A DNA stretch of 64,000 bases from Streptomyces venezuelae (GTDB lineage Bacteria; Actinomycetota; Actinomycetes; Streptomycetales; Streptomycetaceae), in the NCBI RefSeq assembly GCF_008642275.1, contig NZ_CP029189.1, positions 6,430,001 through 6,494,000 of the forward strand, written 5' to 3'. Below, in pieces: positions 1 to 7,561 of the stretch. The notes below the pieces were generated by a model. The model made no database searches. It was not told where the DNA came from and saw only the letters and a program-made list of their open reading frames with translations. The position numbers were made by a program, and so were the translations under genes. The first letter of the stretch is position 1; each line of letters starts with the position of its first letter.

Positions 1-2
1 CC

Positions 3-1613
3 GACCGGCTGGAGCGGGGCGAGACCCCGGCCCGCCCGGTGCGCGGGGGGCCGAGCTCGCCGCTGCCCGGGGCGGATCCGGCGGGGATGGACGAGTTCTG
101 GCTGCTCTCCCAGGAGCTCCGGGGCGCCCGCGAACAGGCGCACACGACCCTCCTGCGACTGGCCGGACCGGCCGCACCGACCGACAGCGAGCGCAAGGTC
201 GAGGTCTTCGTCAACCTCGCGCGCCGGCTCCAGTCCCTCGTGCACCGCGAGATCTCGCTGCTGGACGAGCTGGAGGACACGGTCGAGGACCCGGACCTGC
301 TCAAGGAGCTCTTCCACGTCGACCACCTCGCCACCCGCATCCGGCGGCACGCCGAGAACCTCGCCGTGCTGGGCGGCGCCGCGTCCCGCCGCCAGTGGAC
401 CAGGCCCATCGACCTGAGCGAGGTGCTCCGCTCCGCGGTCGCGGAGGTCGAGCAGTACACCCGGGTCAAGGTCGTGCCCCCGGCCGGCGGCAGCGTCCGC
501 GGGCACGCCGTCGCGGACGTGGTGCACCTGCTGGCCGAACTCGTCGAGAACGCCACGGTCTTCTCCGCCCCCGACACCGACGTGGTGCTGCGGGCCGAAC
601 GGGTCACCGCCGGGATCGCGGTCGAGGTGGAGGACCGGGGACTCGGCATGCCGGCCGAGGAGCAGCACCGGATGAACGCCCTGCTCGGCGACCCCGACCA
701 GATCAGCGTCCGGCACCTGCTGGCTGACGGCCGGATCGGCCTGTTCGTCGTGTCGGCGCTGGCCCGCCGGCACGGGATCGCCGTCGAGCTCAAGTCGAAC
801 ATCTACGGCGGGGTGCTGGCCGTGCTGGTGCTGCCGCAGGAACTGCTGGGGGCGGAGGCTCCGTCCGCGGCCGACGCGGCGGGCGGCTCGCGGGCCACCT
901 TGTGGGGGACCGGCCAGGGGTCGGCGATGCCGCCGCTGGAGCCGGTACGGATGCCCCGGCCGACGCCCCGGACGGAGGTCTGGCAGTCCTCCGGCGGCCC
1001 GGGTGGCCCGGCCGCGCACGACCCCGGGCCGCACCCCGTACCCCCGTCCCCGTCCCCGAACTCGACCCCGAACTCGTCCCCGTCCCCGTCCCCGTCCCCG
1101 TCCCCGTCTCCGTCCTCGTCTCCGGCCGCCTCCGCGCCCCCGGCAGGCGCAGGCTCCCGGCCCGGGCCCGGCGCGGCGAACCCGTCGGAAACCGGGTCCC
1201 GGCCCGTGCCCCGGCCCCGGCCGGAGCCCCGGCCCCAGCCCCGTCCCGCGTCGCTGCCCGCGCCCCGGTCCGGGGCGACGGACGGGCCCGGGGCGGTGTC
1301 CTGGTCTGCGCCCGCGGCCGATCCCCGGGTCGGACCCGCGCCTGGTCCGCCAACGGCGGCGGTGGCCTGGTCGGTGCCCGCGCCCGAGCCGGTGCCCGAG
1401 GCCGGTCCCGTACCCGCCGCGCCCGTCGAACCCGCCGCGGGCGACCGGCCGCGTCTGCCCCGGCGCCGCGCCCAGGAGCACCTCGCGCCCCAGCTGCGCG
1501 AGGCTCCCGCCCCCCGGCGGGCCGCCGATCCCGAGCAGCCGCTGCACGATCCGGGCCTGATGGCCGCCTTCCAACGGGGCTTCGGCCTGGCCCAGTCGGA
1601 GAACCAGGTATGA
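3..1613 (+). CDS. cvnA: Conservon sensor-type histidine kinase, C-terminal part (5' end outside window)
   Basis: The reading frame is open at the left edge, so the sensor and membrane part lies upstream. What is visible is a helical dimerisation-like region followed by a HATPase_c domain: the N-box ELVENA is encoded near 538, the G1-like motif EDRGLGMP near 630 and the G2-like DGRIGLFV near 726. A long Pro/Ser/Ala-rich tail then runs to the stop, including a run of SP dipeptides encoded by a (CCCCGT)n repeat at about 1045-1110. Downstream are roadblock, DUF742 and GTPase genes, the classic conservon order. In this family the kinase-like protein is thought to form a membrane complex with these partners. 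No typical phospho-accepting His box stands out in the visible part. Confidence 0.85.
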   Translation, partial: DRLERGETPARPVRGGPSSPLPGADPAGMDEFWLLSQELRGAREQAHTTLLRLAGPAAPTDSERKVEVFVNLARRLQSLVHREISLLDELEDTVEDPDLLKELFHVDHLATRIRRHAENLAVLGGAASRRQWTRPIDLSEVLRSAVAEVEQYTRVKVVPPAGGSVRGHAVADVVHLLAELVENATVFSAPDTDVVLRAERVTAGIAVEVEDRGLGMPAEEQHRMNALLGDPDQISVRHLLADGRIGLFVVSALARRHGIAVELKSNIYGGVLAVLVLPQELLGAEAPSAADAAGGSRATLWGTGQGSAMPPLEPVRMPRPTPRTEVWQSSGGPGGPAAHDPGPHPVPPSPSPNSTPNSSPSPSPSPSPSPSSSPAASAPPAGAGSRPGPGAANPSETGSRPVPRPRPEPRPQPRPASLPAPRSGATDGPGAVSWSAPAADPRVGPAPGPPTAAVAWSVPAPEPVPEAGPVPAAPVEPAAGDRPRLPRRRAQEHLAPQLREAPAPRRAADPEQPLHDPGLMAAFQRGFGLAQSENQV

Positions 1614-1651
1614 CCCAGACCTCTCACCCCATCAGCAAGGAGCGCACCCCC

Positions 1652-2086
1652 ATGGGCGGCGAAGTGGCGACGACGACCGGCAGTCGGCTCTCCGACCTCG
1701 ACTGGCTGCTCAGCGGCCTGGTGCAGCGCGTGCCGTACACGCGGAGCGCCGTACTCCTCACCGCCGACGGGCTCGTGACCTGCGTCCACGGGCTGGACGC
1801 CGACAGCGCCGACCACCTCGCAGCCCTCGCCTCGGGGCTGTACTCCCTGGGCCGCAGCGCGGGCTCCCGCTTCGCGGACGGCGCCGAGGTGCGCCAGGTC
1901 GTGGTCGAGCTCGACAGCGCGCTCGTCTTCGTCTCCGCGGCCGGATCCGGCACCTGCCTGGCCGTGCTCGCCGACCGGGAGGCCGACGCCGGCGTGCTCG
2001 GCTACGAGATGGCGATGCTGGTCAAGAGCGTGCGTCCGTATCTCGCGGCCCCGCCGCGGCGGCCCGTCGCCGACGTGGAGCGATGA
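1652..2086 (+). CDS. cvnB: Roadblock/LC7-domain protein of the conservon
   Basis: A 144-residue roadblock/LC7 protein, the expected second conservon gene. It begins with the LDWLLSGLVQRV helix and continues with the beta-rich segment (SAVLLTADGLVTCVHG) typical of the fold. In this family it acts as a small partner or regulator of the GTPase in the same operon. The start is uncertain. ATG 1652 has AAGGAG 9 nt upstream. An in-frame ATG at 1610 overlaps the kinase stop as ATGA and has GGAG 8 nt upstream, and would add 14 residues. Its stop overlaps the next gene's ATG. Confidence 0.88.
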   Translation: MGGEVATTTGSRLSDLDWLLSGLVQRVPYTRSAVLLTADGLVTCVHGLDADSADHLAALASGLYSLGRSAGSRFADGAEVRQVVVELDSALVFVSAAGSGTCLAVLADREADAGVLGYEMAMLVKSVRPYLAAPPRRPVADVER

Positions 2087-2496
2087 GGTCCGGCGGGACG
2101 GGGGCGTACGCGAAGGGGCGGGACACACCATGGCTCGACGACTCCGCGGGCCGCGTGATGCGCCCGTACACCGCCAGCGGGGGGCGGACCAGGCCGGGCT
2201 TCACGCTCGACCTGCTCTCCCTGGTGACCGCGACGGGCGTGCGGCCGCACGTACCGCTCGGGGCGGAGCACACGCTGGCCCTGCGGATGTGCGCGGGTGC
2301 CACCAGCGTCACCGTGGCCGAGGTGGCCGGGCAGCTGCGGCTGCCCGCCGTCGTGGTGAAGGTGCTGCTGTCCGATCTGATGGAACACGGGGCCGTCATG
2401 GCGCGGGCACCGCGGTTCCCGGGCGGGAGCTCGTTCGCCGCCGACGACCGGTCCCTGCTCCTGGCGGTGCTCGATGGCCTGCGTAGACGACTGTGA
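2083..2496 (+). CDS. cvnC: DUF742 protein of the conservon
   Basis: A 137-residue DUF742 protein. The central part (RMCAGATSVTVAEVAGQLRL) looks like a winged-helix segment and the C-terminus carries the family's LLLAVLDGLRRRL ending. The third conservon position always holds this family; its biochemical role is poorly defined. The start is fixed by the ATGA overlap with the roadblock gene. Its 3' end overlaps the GTPase gene by about 23 bp, so the four genes look translationally coupled. Confidence 0.9.
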   Translation: MRSGGTGAYAKGRDTPWLDDSAGRVMRPYTASGGRTRPGFTLDLLSLVTATGVRPHVPLGAEHTLALRMCAGATSVTVAEVAGQLRLPAVVVKVLLSDLMEHGAVMARAPRFPGGSSFAADDRSLLLAVLDGLRRRL

Positions 2497-3124
2497 CGCC
2501 CCCGTGGCCCTTCCCGACCCGGCCCCCGACCCGGCCGTCGCGGCTCCGCCCGCGACCTTGAAGATCCTGGTCGCGGGCGGGTTCGGGGCGGGCAAGACCA
2601 CGTTCGTGGGCGCGGTGAGCGAGATCGAACCGCTCAGCACGGAGGAAGTCCTCAGCGGACTCGGCGGGGCCTGCGACCCGCTCGGGGGTGTCGAGGAGAA
2701 GACCACGACGACCGTCGCGCTCGACTTCGGCCGGATCACCCTGGACGAGCGCCACGTCCTCTACCTCTTCGGCACGCCGGGGCAGCACCGCTTCTGGTTC
2801 CTGTGGGAGGAGCTGTGCGCGGGCGCGCTCGGGGCGGTGGTGCTCGCCGACACCCGCCGCCTGGCCGACTGCTTCCCCGCCGTGGACTTCTTCGAGCGGC
2901 GCGGGATCGCCTTCGTCGTCGCCGTCAACGAGTTCGACGGCGGTCACCGCTACGGACCCGAAGAGGTCCGCGAGGCGGTGGGGCTCGGGCCCGAGGTACC
3001 CGTCGTACGGTGCGACGCGCGCCTCGCGAGCTCGGGGACGGGGACGCTGGCCGCCCTCGTCCGCCACCTGCTCTGCATGTCCACAGCCAGCTCTTCGTCT
3101 TCGGAGTCGGGGGAACCGTCATGA
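2474..3124 (+). CDS. cvnD: Conservon GTP-binding protein
   Basis: A Ras-like small GTPase of the conservon type, 216 residues. It has a Walker A/G1 motif GGFGAGKTT near residue 36, a G3-like LFGTPGQHRFW near residue 100, and a VNEFDGG segment in the NKxD (G4) position, giving a degenerate N-x-x-D. In S. coelicolor conservons this protein is released from or recruited to the sensor complex according to nucleotide state. A hydrophilic Ser-rich tail ends the protein. The stop overlaps the next ATG (ATGA). Confidence 0.9.
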   Translation: MACVDDCDAPVALPDPAPDPAVAAPPATLKILVAGGFGAGKTTFVGAVSEIEPLSTEEVLSGLGGACDPLGGVEEKTTTTVALDFGRITLDERHVLYLFGTPGQHRFWFLWEELCAGALGAVVLADTRRLADCFPAVDFFERRGIAFVVAVNEFDGGHRYGPEEVREAVGLGPEVPVVRCDARLASSGTGTLAALVRHLLCMSTASSSSSESGEPS

Positions 3125-3702
3125 CGTACTACGAATCGACCGGACACCTGCTGCTCACACCGCTGGACCGGGAGGCACCCGCACGCGCCGTCCGGCTGCG
3201 CGAGCTGGGCCTGGGGGAGCGTACGGACACCGAGCTGGACGCCTTCGCGCGGCGCGTCGCCGACGTGCTCGGAGCGCCGTACGCGGGGGTCAACTTCATC
3301 GGCGAGGAACGGCAGTTCTTCGCGGGACTGCACCACGCCGCAGAGGCCCCGGCGAGCGGGTACCCGGCGCGGGTGCTGGCCCGCGACCACGGCTACTGCC
3401 CCCACGTGGTGGTGCGGCGGCGGGCACTGGTGCTGGAGGACGTACGGGACTTCGCGCGCTTCGCGGGCAACGCCGTGGTGGACGAGAGCGGGGTGCGCTC
3501 GTACGTGGGTGCGCCGCTGACGGACCGGCGCGGGATCGTCCTGGGAACGGTGTGCGCGGTGGACGTGGTGCCGCGGAAGTGGGGGACCGGTGGGCTCGCG
3601 ACCGTGAAGGAGCTGGCCGCGGAGCTGGTGGCACTGGTGCACGCGCGGGAGGACCGGGGGCAGGTACCCGGCACGGCCGCGGGGGAGGACCGGCGGGGGT
3701 GA
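3121..3702 (+). CDS. GAF-domain protein, fifth gene of the conservon operon
   Basis: A 193-residue single GAF-domain protein. The family signature is clear: FARRVADVLGAPYAGVNFIG, then Cys-Pro-His in a YCPHVVVRRRALVLEDV segment, then VRSYVGAPLTDRRGIVLGTVCAVD. GAF proteins of this kind bind small ligands, haem or nucleotides; no ligand can be assigned from sequence. The ATGA overlap with the GTPase gene puts it in the conservon operon. The fifth conservon position is often filled by a different protein such as a P450, so a GAF protein may be a system-specific sensor or effector. Confidence 0.85.
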   Translation: MTYYESTGHLLLTPLDREAPARAVRLRELGLGERTDTELDAFARRVADVLGAPYAGVNFIGEERQFFAGLHHAAEAPASGYPARVLARDHGYCPHVVVRRRALVLEDVRDFARFAGNAVVDESGVRSYVGAPLTDRRGIVLGTVCAVDVVPRKWGTGGLATVKELAAELVALVHAREDRGQVPGTAAGEDRRG

Positions 3703-3774
3703 GCGGGACGGCCGGTGGCGGGCGCTACGGTCACCGGAGAAGGGTTCACCGCTGCCTGGAGAGGAGTCCCTGGG

Positions 3775-4137
3775 ATGGCCACCACCGCGCAGGACGTCCG
3801 CCTGATCGCGCTGTCGCTCCCGGACAGCACGGAGAAGCCCGCCTGGGGCATGCCGACCTTCCGGGTCGGCGGGAAGATCTTCGTCTCGCTGGCCGACGAC
3901 GACACCACGATCGGGGTGAAGTGCCCGAAGGAGGAACGGGCCGAGCTGATCGAGGCGGAGCCGGACAAGTTCTTCCTGCGCGCCGGCCACGACGACAACT
4001 ACGCCTGGATCCGGGTTCGCCTGGAGGCGCTGCGGGACGCGGACGAGCTGCGCTCGATCCTGATCGACTCCTGGCTCCAGGCGGCGCCCAAGCGCCTGGC
4101 CGCCGCTCACCCGGAGCTGACCGACCGCGCGGGCTGA
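3775..4137 (+). CDS. MmcQ/YjbR family protein (DUF419)
   Basis: A 120-residue MmcQ/YjbR-type protein. Diagnostic features are the N-terminal DVRLIALSLPDSTEKPAWG, the TFRVGGKIFVSL strand and the late DDNYAWIRVRLEAL segment. These small proteins have a CyaY-like DNA-binding fold, but their function is unsettled. The start is ATG 3775, with GAGGAG 8 nt upstream; an earlier in-frame start would lack a site. It stands alone between the conservon and tRNA-Pro. Confidence 0.88.
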   Translation: MATTAQDVRLIALSLPDSTEKPAWGMPTFRVGGKIFVSLADDDTTIGVKCPKEERAELIEAEPDKFFLRAGHDDNYAWIRVRLEALRDADELRSILIDSWLQAAPKRLAAAHPELTDRAG

Positions 4138-4312
4138 GCGGGCGGGCCGGGCGGGCGAAACCGACGGACCCGACGGACCCGACGGATCCGTGCTCGGAGC
4201 GGTCGTGGCGCCGTGCCGGGCGCCGGTGGAAGGGGTCGGCGCGCGGCCCTCACCGGAAAAGGTGGGCGCGACCACCCCACGAAGTGCGGTATCGTTCTCC
4301 TGCGCGTTCAAC

Positions 4313-4330
4313 CAGGGGAAACCCCAGGTC
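4313..4330 (+). promoter_or_regulatory. Conserved 5' leader of tRNA-Pro (GGGG-aaa-CCCC)
   Basis: An 18-bp sequence, CAGGGGAAACCCCAGGTC, lies 10 nt before the tRNA and recurs exactly at 31251-31268 in front of the second tRNA-Pro. GGGG and CCCC can pair around AAA. It is either a leader hairpin or a processing element. A TATCGT-like -10 lies about 25 nt upstream here, and TAATGT at the other copy. Confidence 0.5.
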
Positions 4331-4339
4331 AGCGCGCAT

Positions 4340-4415
<76 letters not shown>

Positions 4416-4443
4416 AGGGAATCTTCCCGTAGTCGCAGATGAG

Positions 4444-4473
4444 GGCCTTGTTTCACTTCGGTGAGGCAAGGCC
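4444..4473 (+). terminator. Hairpin downstream of tRNA-Pro
   Basis: A 13-bp stem (GGCCTTGTTTCAC with GTGAGGCAAGGCC, two U-G pairs) closes a TTCG loop and is followed by TTTGATC. It lies inside the element, so it replaced the tRNA's original terminator on integration. Confidence 0.75.
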
Positions 4474-4525
4474 TTTGATCGTTTCTCTGGGCTGTCGTGT
4501 CAGAAATCGTCACAGACGCTGTCGA

Positions 4526-5023
4526 TCACGCCGCACCGGCCAGCAGCTCGCCCAGCTTGTCCGAGCCCGCCTCGAGGCGGGGGTCAGGGTGAACATAAAC
4601 CCGCTTGGTGAACGACAGGTCACTGTGACCGGCCCAGGCGGAGACGACGGTATCGGGTACGCCGTTGTTGGCCATCCACGAGAGACATGCATGGCGGGCG
4701 TCGTAGAGACGGACCCTGCGCACGCCGGCCTGGGCCATGAGCCGATGGACCTCCCGGCGGAGCCTGTCCGTCTTGAAGGGGCGCCCCAGCTCGTCGACAA
4801 CGACGTAGCCGCTTGCCTCGTAGGCCTGCCGGGCCGCGAGTCGCTCCTGGGCCTGACGAGCACGCAGCGCGAGACTGTCGAGCGCCTGCCGAGCTCGTGC
4901 GATGGCTCGATGTGCAGCAGACAAGAAGGACCGCAGGCGGAGGTGCAGCGCGATGTCTTCGGCCTCTTCGAGATCAATGGCTATCTGGGGTGGGTTTCCA
5001 AGGCGGGCGCTGCGGCGGGCCAA
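4526..5023 (-). pseudogene. Tyrosine site-specific integrase, C-terminal remnant
   Basis: The last ~115 codons encode an unmistakable catalytic end of a phage-type integrase: RLYDARHACLSWMANNGV (Arg and His of the catalytic set), WAGHSDLSFTKR and the nucleophile region RVYVHPDP. Integrases are normally ~380-470 residues. Here only the C-terminus is present, and the first ~50 codons of the open frame do not resemble the family. The N-terminal and core-binding domains are gone, so it cannot be active alone. It reads toward attL, as expected for an integrase beside its tRNA. Confidence 0.85.
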
Positions 5024-5032
5024 GAGGCGCTG

Positions 5033-5374
5033 TCAGACGGGCAGCACGTAGACGCGGGCGAAGTGTGTGCCGACGTGAGCCTCGTGGAGGTGTCCGGTGA
5101 CGCCTTGGTCACCTTCGATGCCCATGACGGCATGGATGTGGGCGAATCCGTTCTTGATCTCGCCGGTGCCGGTCATCTCGGCGGGCTGGTTGTAGGCGGT
5201 GATGATGTCGGCGAGGGCGTCACCCTTGGGCATCGTGGAGACGCTGAAGGAGTCCACGGCCCCGATCAAGGACACGATGGCCGCGTTCTCGACGCCAGCT
5301 TCGGCCGCCTGTCGGTTGACCGACTCCATGAGGTCCTCGTTCAGCACCTCGAACACGATCACGTCTGGCTCCAT
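5033..5374 (-). CDS. PPC/DUF296-domain protein
   Basis: About 113 residues forming one PPC (plants and prokaryotes conserved, DUF296) domain: VFEVLNEDLMESVNRQA, then NAAIVSLIGAVDSFSVSTMP, then AHIHAVMG and GHLHEAHVGTHFARVYV. The family forms trimers, and plant members carry an AT-hook for DNA binding that is absent here. The start chosen is ATG 5374; GTG 5416 or TTG 5419 are alternatives with longer N-termini. It overlaps the 3' end of the broken XRE gene by 16 bp, so the two were probably an operon. The frame itself looks intact. Confidence 0.75.
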   Translation of the reverse strand: MEPDVIVFEVLNEDLMESVNRQAAEAGVENAAIVSLIGAVDSFSVSTMPKGDALADIITAYNQPAEMTGTGEIKNGFAHIHAVMGIEGDQGVTGHLHEAHVGTHFARVYVLPV

Positions 5375-6131
5375 CCGATCAAGGAGGACAACTCCTGCAG
5401 CATGACGGATGAGCACCAACGGGCGCCAGCATCCCGGGGATTCAGCGCTTCAGCGGAGAAGCGCGAGGCGAGGAAGTGTGCCTGCTGGACGTAGGCGGAC
5501 GGGGTGCGGACGACCCGGCCGGCACTCGTCCAGTCGAGCGCGCATACCCGCGAGGTCACTGCTGTCATGTACAGCGTGCGCACTTCCTCGTCGTGCTCCA
5601 GGACGCGGGCGACCTCGAAGGCCTGGTCCTGGCCGGGCTGCTTGGCCAGGATGCCGGCCGCGTTCACTCGTAGGATCGGCGCCTCGCCATCGTGCATCCA
5701 CCGACGCAAGTTCATGGTGGACGCCTTGTCGGTCCACGACGCGATGACGATGTCCGTGCCGTGCGTGGTCTGTACCGCCATCAGCGGGCCCGGATCGCGC
5801 ATGGCCACGCTAGAGACCAACTCACCCGCGAGTGTTCCGTGAGCGGCCACCAGAGTGCCGAGAGCGAGAAAGGATCGTCTCTTCACGTCACTGAGCCTAG
5901 CCTCGGCTTCGAGCTGGGCGAGGGGGATCGCGAACACTCTCGCGCGGCGGGAAAGCCATACGGACCGGGGATCACCTGCTCCCGCTCCCACCGCTTGACC
6001 ATGTCCGCAGTGGGGGAACCATCGGCCCTACCTGCAGATTCGCCTAATTTGCGGGCGAGCCCGACCTGTGTTCACTGCTGTGCCTTCCGCATGTCGCGGA
6101 TCGACGCGCCGATCGGCACGGGGGACATCAT
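5359..6131 (-). pseudogene. XRE-family regulator broken by a nonsense codon and a frameshift
   Basis: Reading the minus strand from ATG 6131 gives an XRE helix-turn-helix start (SIRDMRKAQ), then TGA at 6074-6072. The same frame continues as TQVGLARKLGES and ADMVKRWEREQVIPGPY, the recognition region of this family. Around 5945-5955 the homology moves to another frame, continuing as RRARVFAIPLAQLEAEARL, DVKRRSFLALG and a ~190-residue C-terminal domain to 5359. Without the two lesions it would be a ~257-residue regulator. Both lesions lie in the N-terminal third, so the DNA-binding protein is not made. The long C-terminal frame (GTG 5991) could still be translated. Confidence 0.8.
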
Positions 6132-6314
6132 GCCCCCCTGGATGCCCCCGCGTGACCCCTGGGATGCCTTCGCCGTCAGCCCCGACGTGTCCGCGATGTA
6201 CGGCCAGCCGTCCGCTGCCCTGATCACGAGGGCGAGGCAGGGGTGGCAGAAGATCGAGCCCCTCCGCGTCCGCACCGGCGAAGACGGCATCCAGTGATCA
6301 GGCGCCCGGACTGA

Positions 6315-6506
6315 CTCTTCGAGGGAGCTCGCGTCCTCGACCCTGCCCAGGGCCGCGAAGGCATCGTCCGGTTCATCGGCGACTACGAGGACCCCCAGAC
6401 CCGCCGTTTCACCCCCGAGGCCGTCTTCCTCCGGCCCGAGGACGGCGGGGTGGAGTGGATCGTGGCCAACCCCACCAAGCCCTGCGCCGGGTATCCGGGC
6501 CGGTGA
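6315..6506 (+). pseudogene. Fragment of a small element-borne protein
   Basis: An open frame directly after a TGA, with no start codon in a good position. It encodes GREGIVRFIGDYEDPQTRR and FLRPEDGGVEWIVANP, which looks like a real beta-rich protein with normal third-position bias. It resembles small hypothetical proteins of actinomycete integrative elements, but I cannot name a family. It is probably the 3' end of a truncated gene. Confidence 0.35.
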
Positions 6507-6654
6507 CCAACAGCTCCCACCCGAGCCGCGCGAAGCACGGCCGAGGTGGGGAACGATCCCGCGCCGAAGCGGTGCAGGCTGACCTTCAGCGAAAGGGGGG
6601 GATCTCCCATGTCCGACGAGACCCAGGTCAACAACCAGACGCGACGCCTGGACC

Positions 6655-6688
6655 AGGGGTCGCAGGTTCAAATCCTGTCGTCCCGACT
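6655..6688 (+). repeat. attR: 34-bp duplicate of the tRNA-Pro 3' end
   Basis: An exact copy of 4382-4415, standing alone without the 5' half of a tRNA. It marks the right border of the integrated element. Confidence 0.88.
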
Positions 6689-6704
6689 CGTGAGAGTCGT
6701 GAGT

Positions 6705-6742
6705 CGAAGGGCCGCTTCGGAGCAATCCGAAGCGGCCCTTCG
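6705..6742. terminator. Perfect 17-bp hairpin, original tRNA-Pro terminator
   Basis: CGAAGGGCCGCTTCGGA, a 4-nt GCAA loop, then the exact complement. It follows attR by 16 bp, so before integration it would have stood just downstream of tRNA-Pro. It now also lies between the element and the convergent membrane gene at 6790. Confidence 0.85.
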
Positions 6743-6789
6743 ATCGTTCCCCGGCCTTCCCGGGTGTTCCGGCGGTGTTCCGGCCGAGG

Positions 6790-7236
6790 TCAGACGGTCG
6801 TGCCCGCATCGGCCTCGCGTTGCATGCCCGCACACAGCGCCCAGACCACGAACAGGTTGACGGCGATCAGGATCACGGCCCACCACGGGTAGTACGGCAG
6901 CCACAGGAAATTGGCGATCGCTCCGAGTCCGGCGATGGCCACGCCGAAGAAGCGCGCCCACAGGGCTCCGGTGAACACGGCGCAGCCGGCGAGGACGAGG
7001 GCGATGCCCACGATCAGGTGGACCCACCCCCAGCCCGTCACGCTGAACTCGAACACGTAGTGCCGGGTCACGACGAACAGGTCGTCCCTGGCGAGGGCCG
7101 CGATCCCCTCGAAGATCGCCATGGCACCCGCGAAGACCATCAGGGCGCCTGCCGTGATGGTCGTACCCGATACGGGCGCGTGCCAGGCGCCGGGCTGCGA
7201 CGGACTGGTCCCGGGCCTGCTGGCGTCACTGGCCAT
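6790..7236 (-). CDS. Four-helix membrane protein (DUF7144-like)
   Basis: A 148-residue protein with four hydrophobic segments: ITAGALMVFAGAMAIFEGIAA, a segment containing WGWVHLIVGIALVLAG, FFGVAIAGLGAIANFLWLPYY and WWAVILIAVNLFVVWAL. A short polar N-terminus precedes them. This arrangement matches a streptomycete family of small integral membrane proteins of unknown function. The start is ATG 7236, with GAGGAG 7 nt upstream in the mRNA; upstream in-frame codons lack a site. It is divergent from the phospholipase D-like gene across a repeat-bearing spacer. Confidence 0.8.
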   Translation of the reverse strand: MASDASRPGTSPSQPGAWHAPVSGTTITAGALMVFAGAMAIFEGIAALARDDLFVVTRHYVFEFSVTGWGWVHLIVGIALVLAGCAVFTGALWARFFGVAIAGLGAIANFLWLPYYPWWAVILIAVNLFVVWALCAGMQREADAGTTV

Positions 7237-7338
7237 GTCGGTCTCCTCGGTGGCAGAGCCGACCCGGCGCACCGGGATCGGCGGTCCCCCGATTCAGCGT
7301 GGCACGATCACCCTCCGTCGGCACTCCGGCCGCTGGAG

Positions 7339-7443
7339 GGAGCCGCTCCGGAGGGATCCGCTCCAGAGGGATCCGCTACGGCGGGAGCCGCTACGCCGGG
7401 ATCCGGTACGGCGGGATCCGGTACGGCGGGATCCGGAACGGCC
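7339..7443. repeat. 15-bp tandem repeat, seven units
   Basis: Seven contiguous 15-bp units, consensus GGATCCGCTACGGCG. Units 5 and 6 are identical, and most units contain GGATCC. It fills a third of the 325-bp spacer between divergent genes. Being a multiple of three it leaves open frames on both strands (for example GSRRT-type pentapeptides on the minus strand), but no start with a ribosome site drives them. The rest of the spacer shows nothing else I can name. Confidence 0.9.
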
Positions 7444-7561
7444 CTCGCTGCCCGGGCGCCCGCCAGGACGGGTCGGCGGCGGCCGCCCCGGCCCCGGGGG
7501 CCCCGGCGGGTTGATGCGGCTAGCCTGGAACCGCGGTGTCCCCGCGCGATCGGAGGTCGCC

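Larger units (their letters stand above)
6609..6860 (+). other. Short open frame with strong ribosome site running out through attR
   Basis: ATG 6609 (MSDETQVNNQTRRLDQ) is preceded by AAAGGGGGG with 8-nt spacing, an excellent ribosome-binding site. The frame then runs through the attR copy of the tRNA 3' end and the hairpin at 6705-6742 and continues to 6860. Only the first ~15 codons look like natural coding sequence. It is most likely the beginning of an element gene cut off at the element border. Confidence 0.3.

Noticed and set aside
1045..1115. CCCCGT repeat treated as an intergenic repeat
   Set aside because: It is in frame within the sensor kinase gene and encodes its Ser-Pro tail.
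7121..7561. Longer N-terminus for the phospholipase D-like protein through the 15-bp repeat
   Set aside because: It would overlap the divergent gene's coding start, is low complexity, and GTG 7562 has a good ribosome site.
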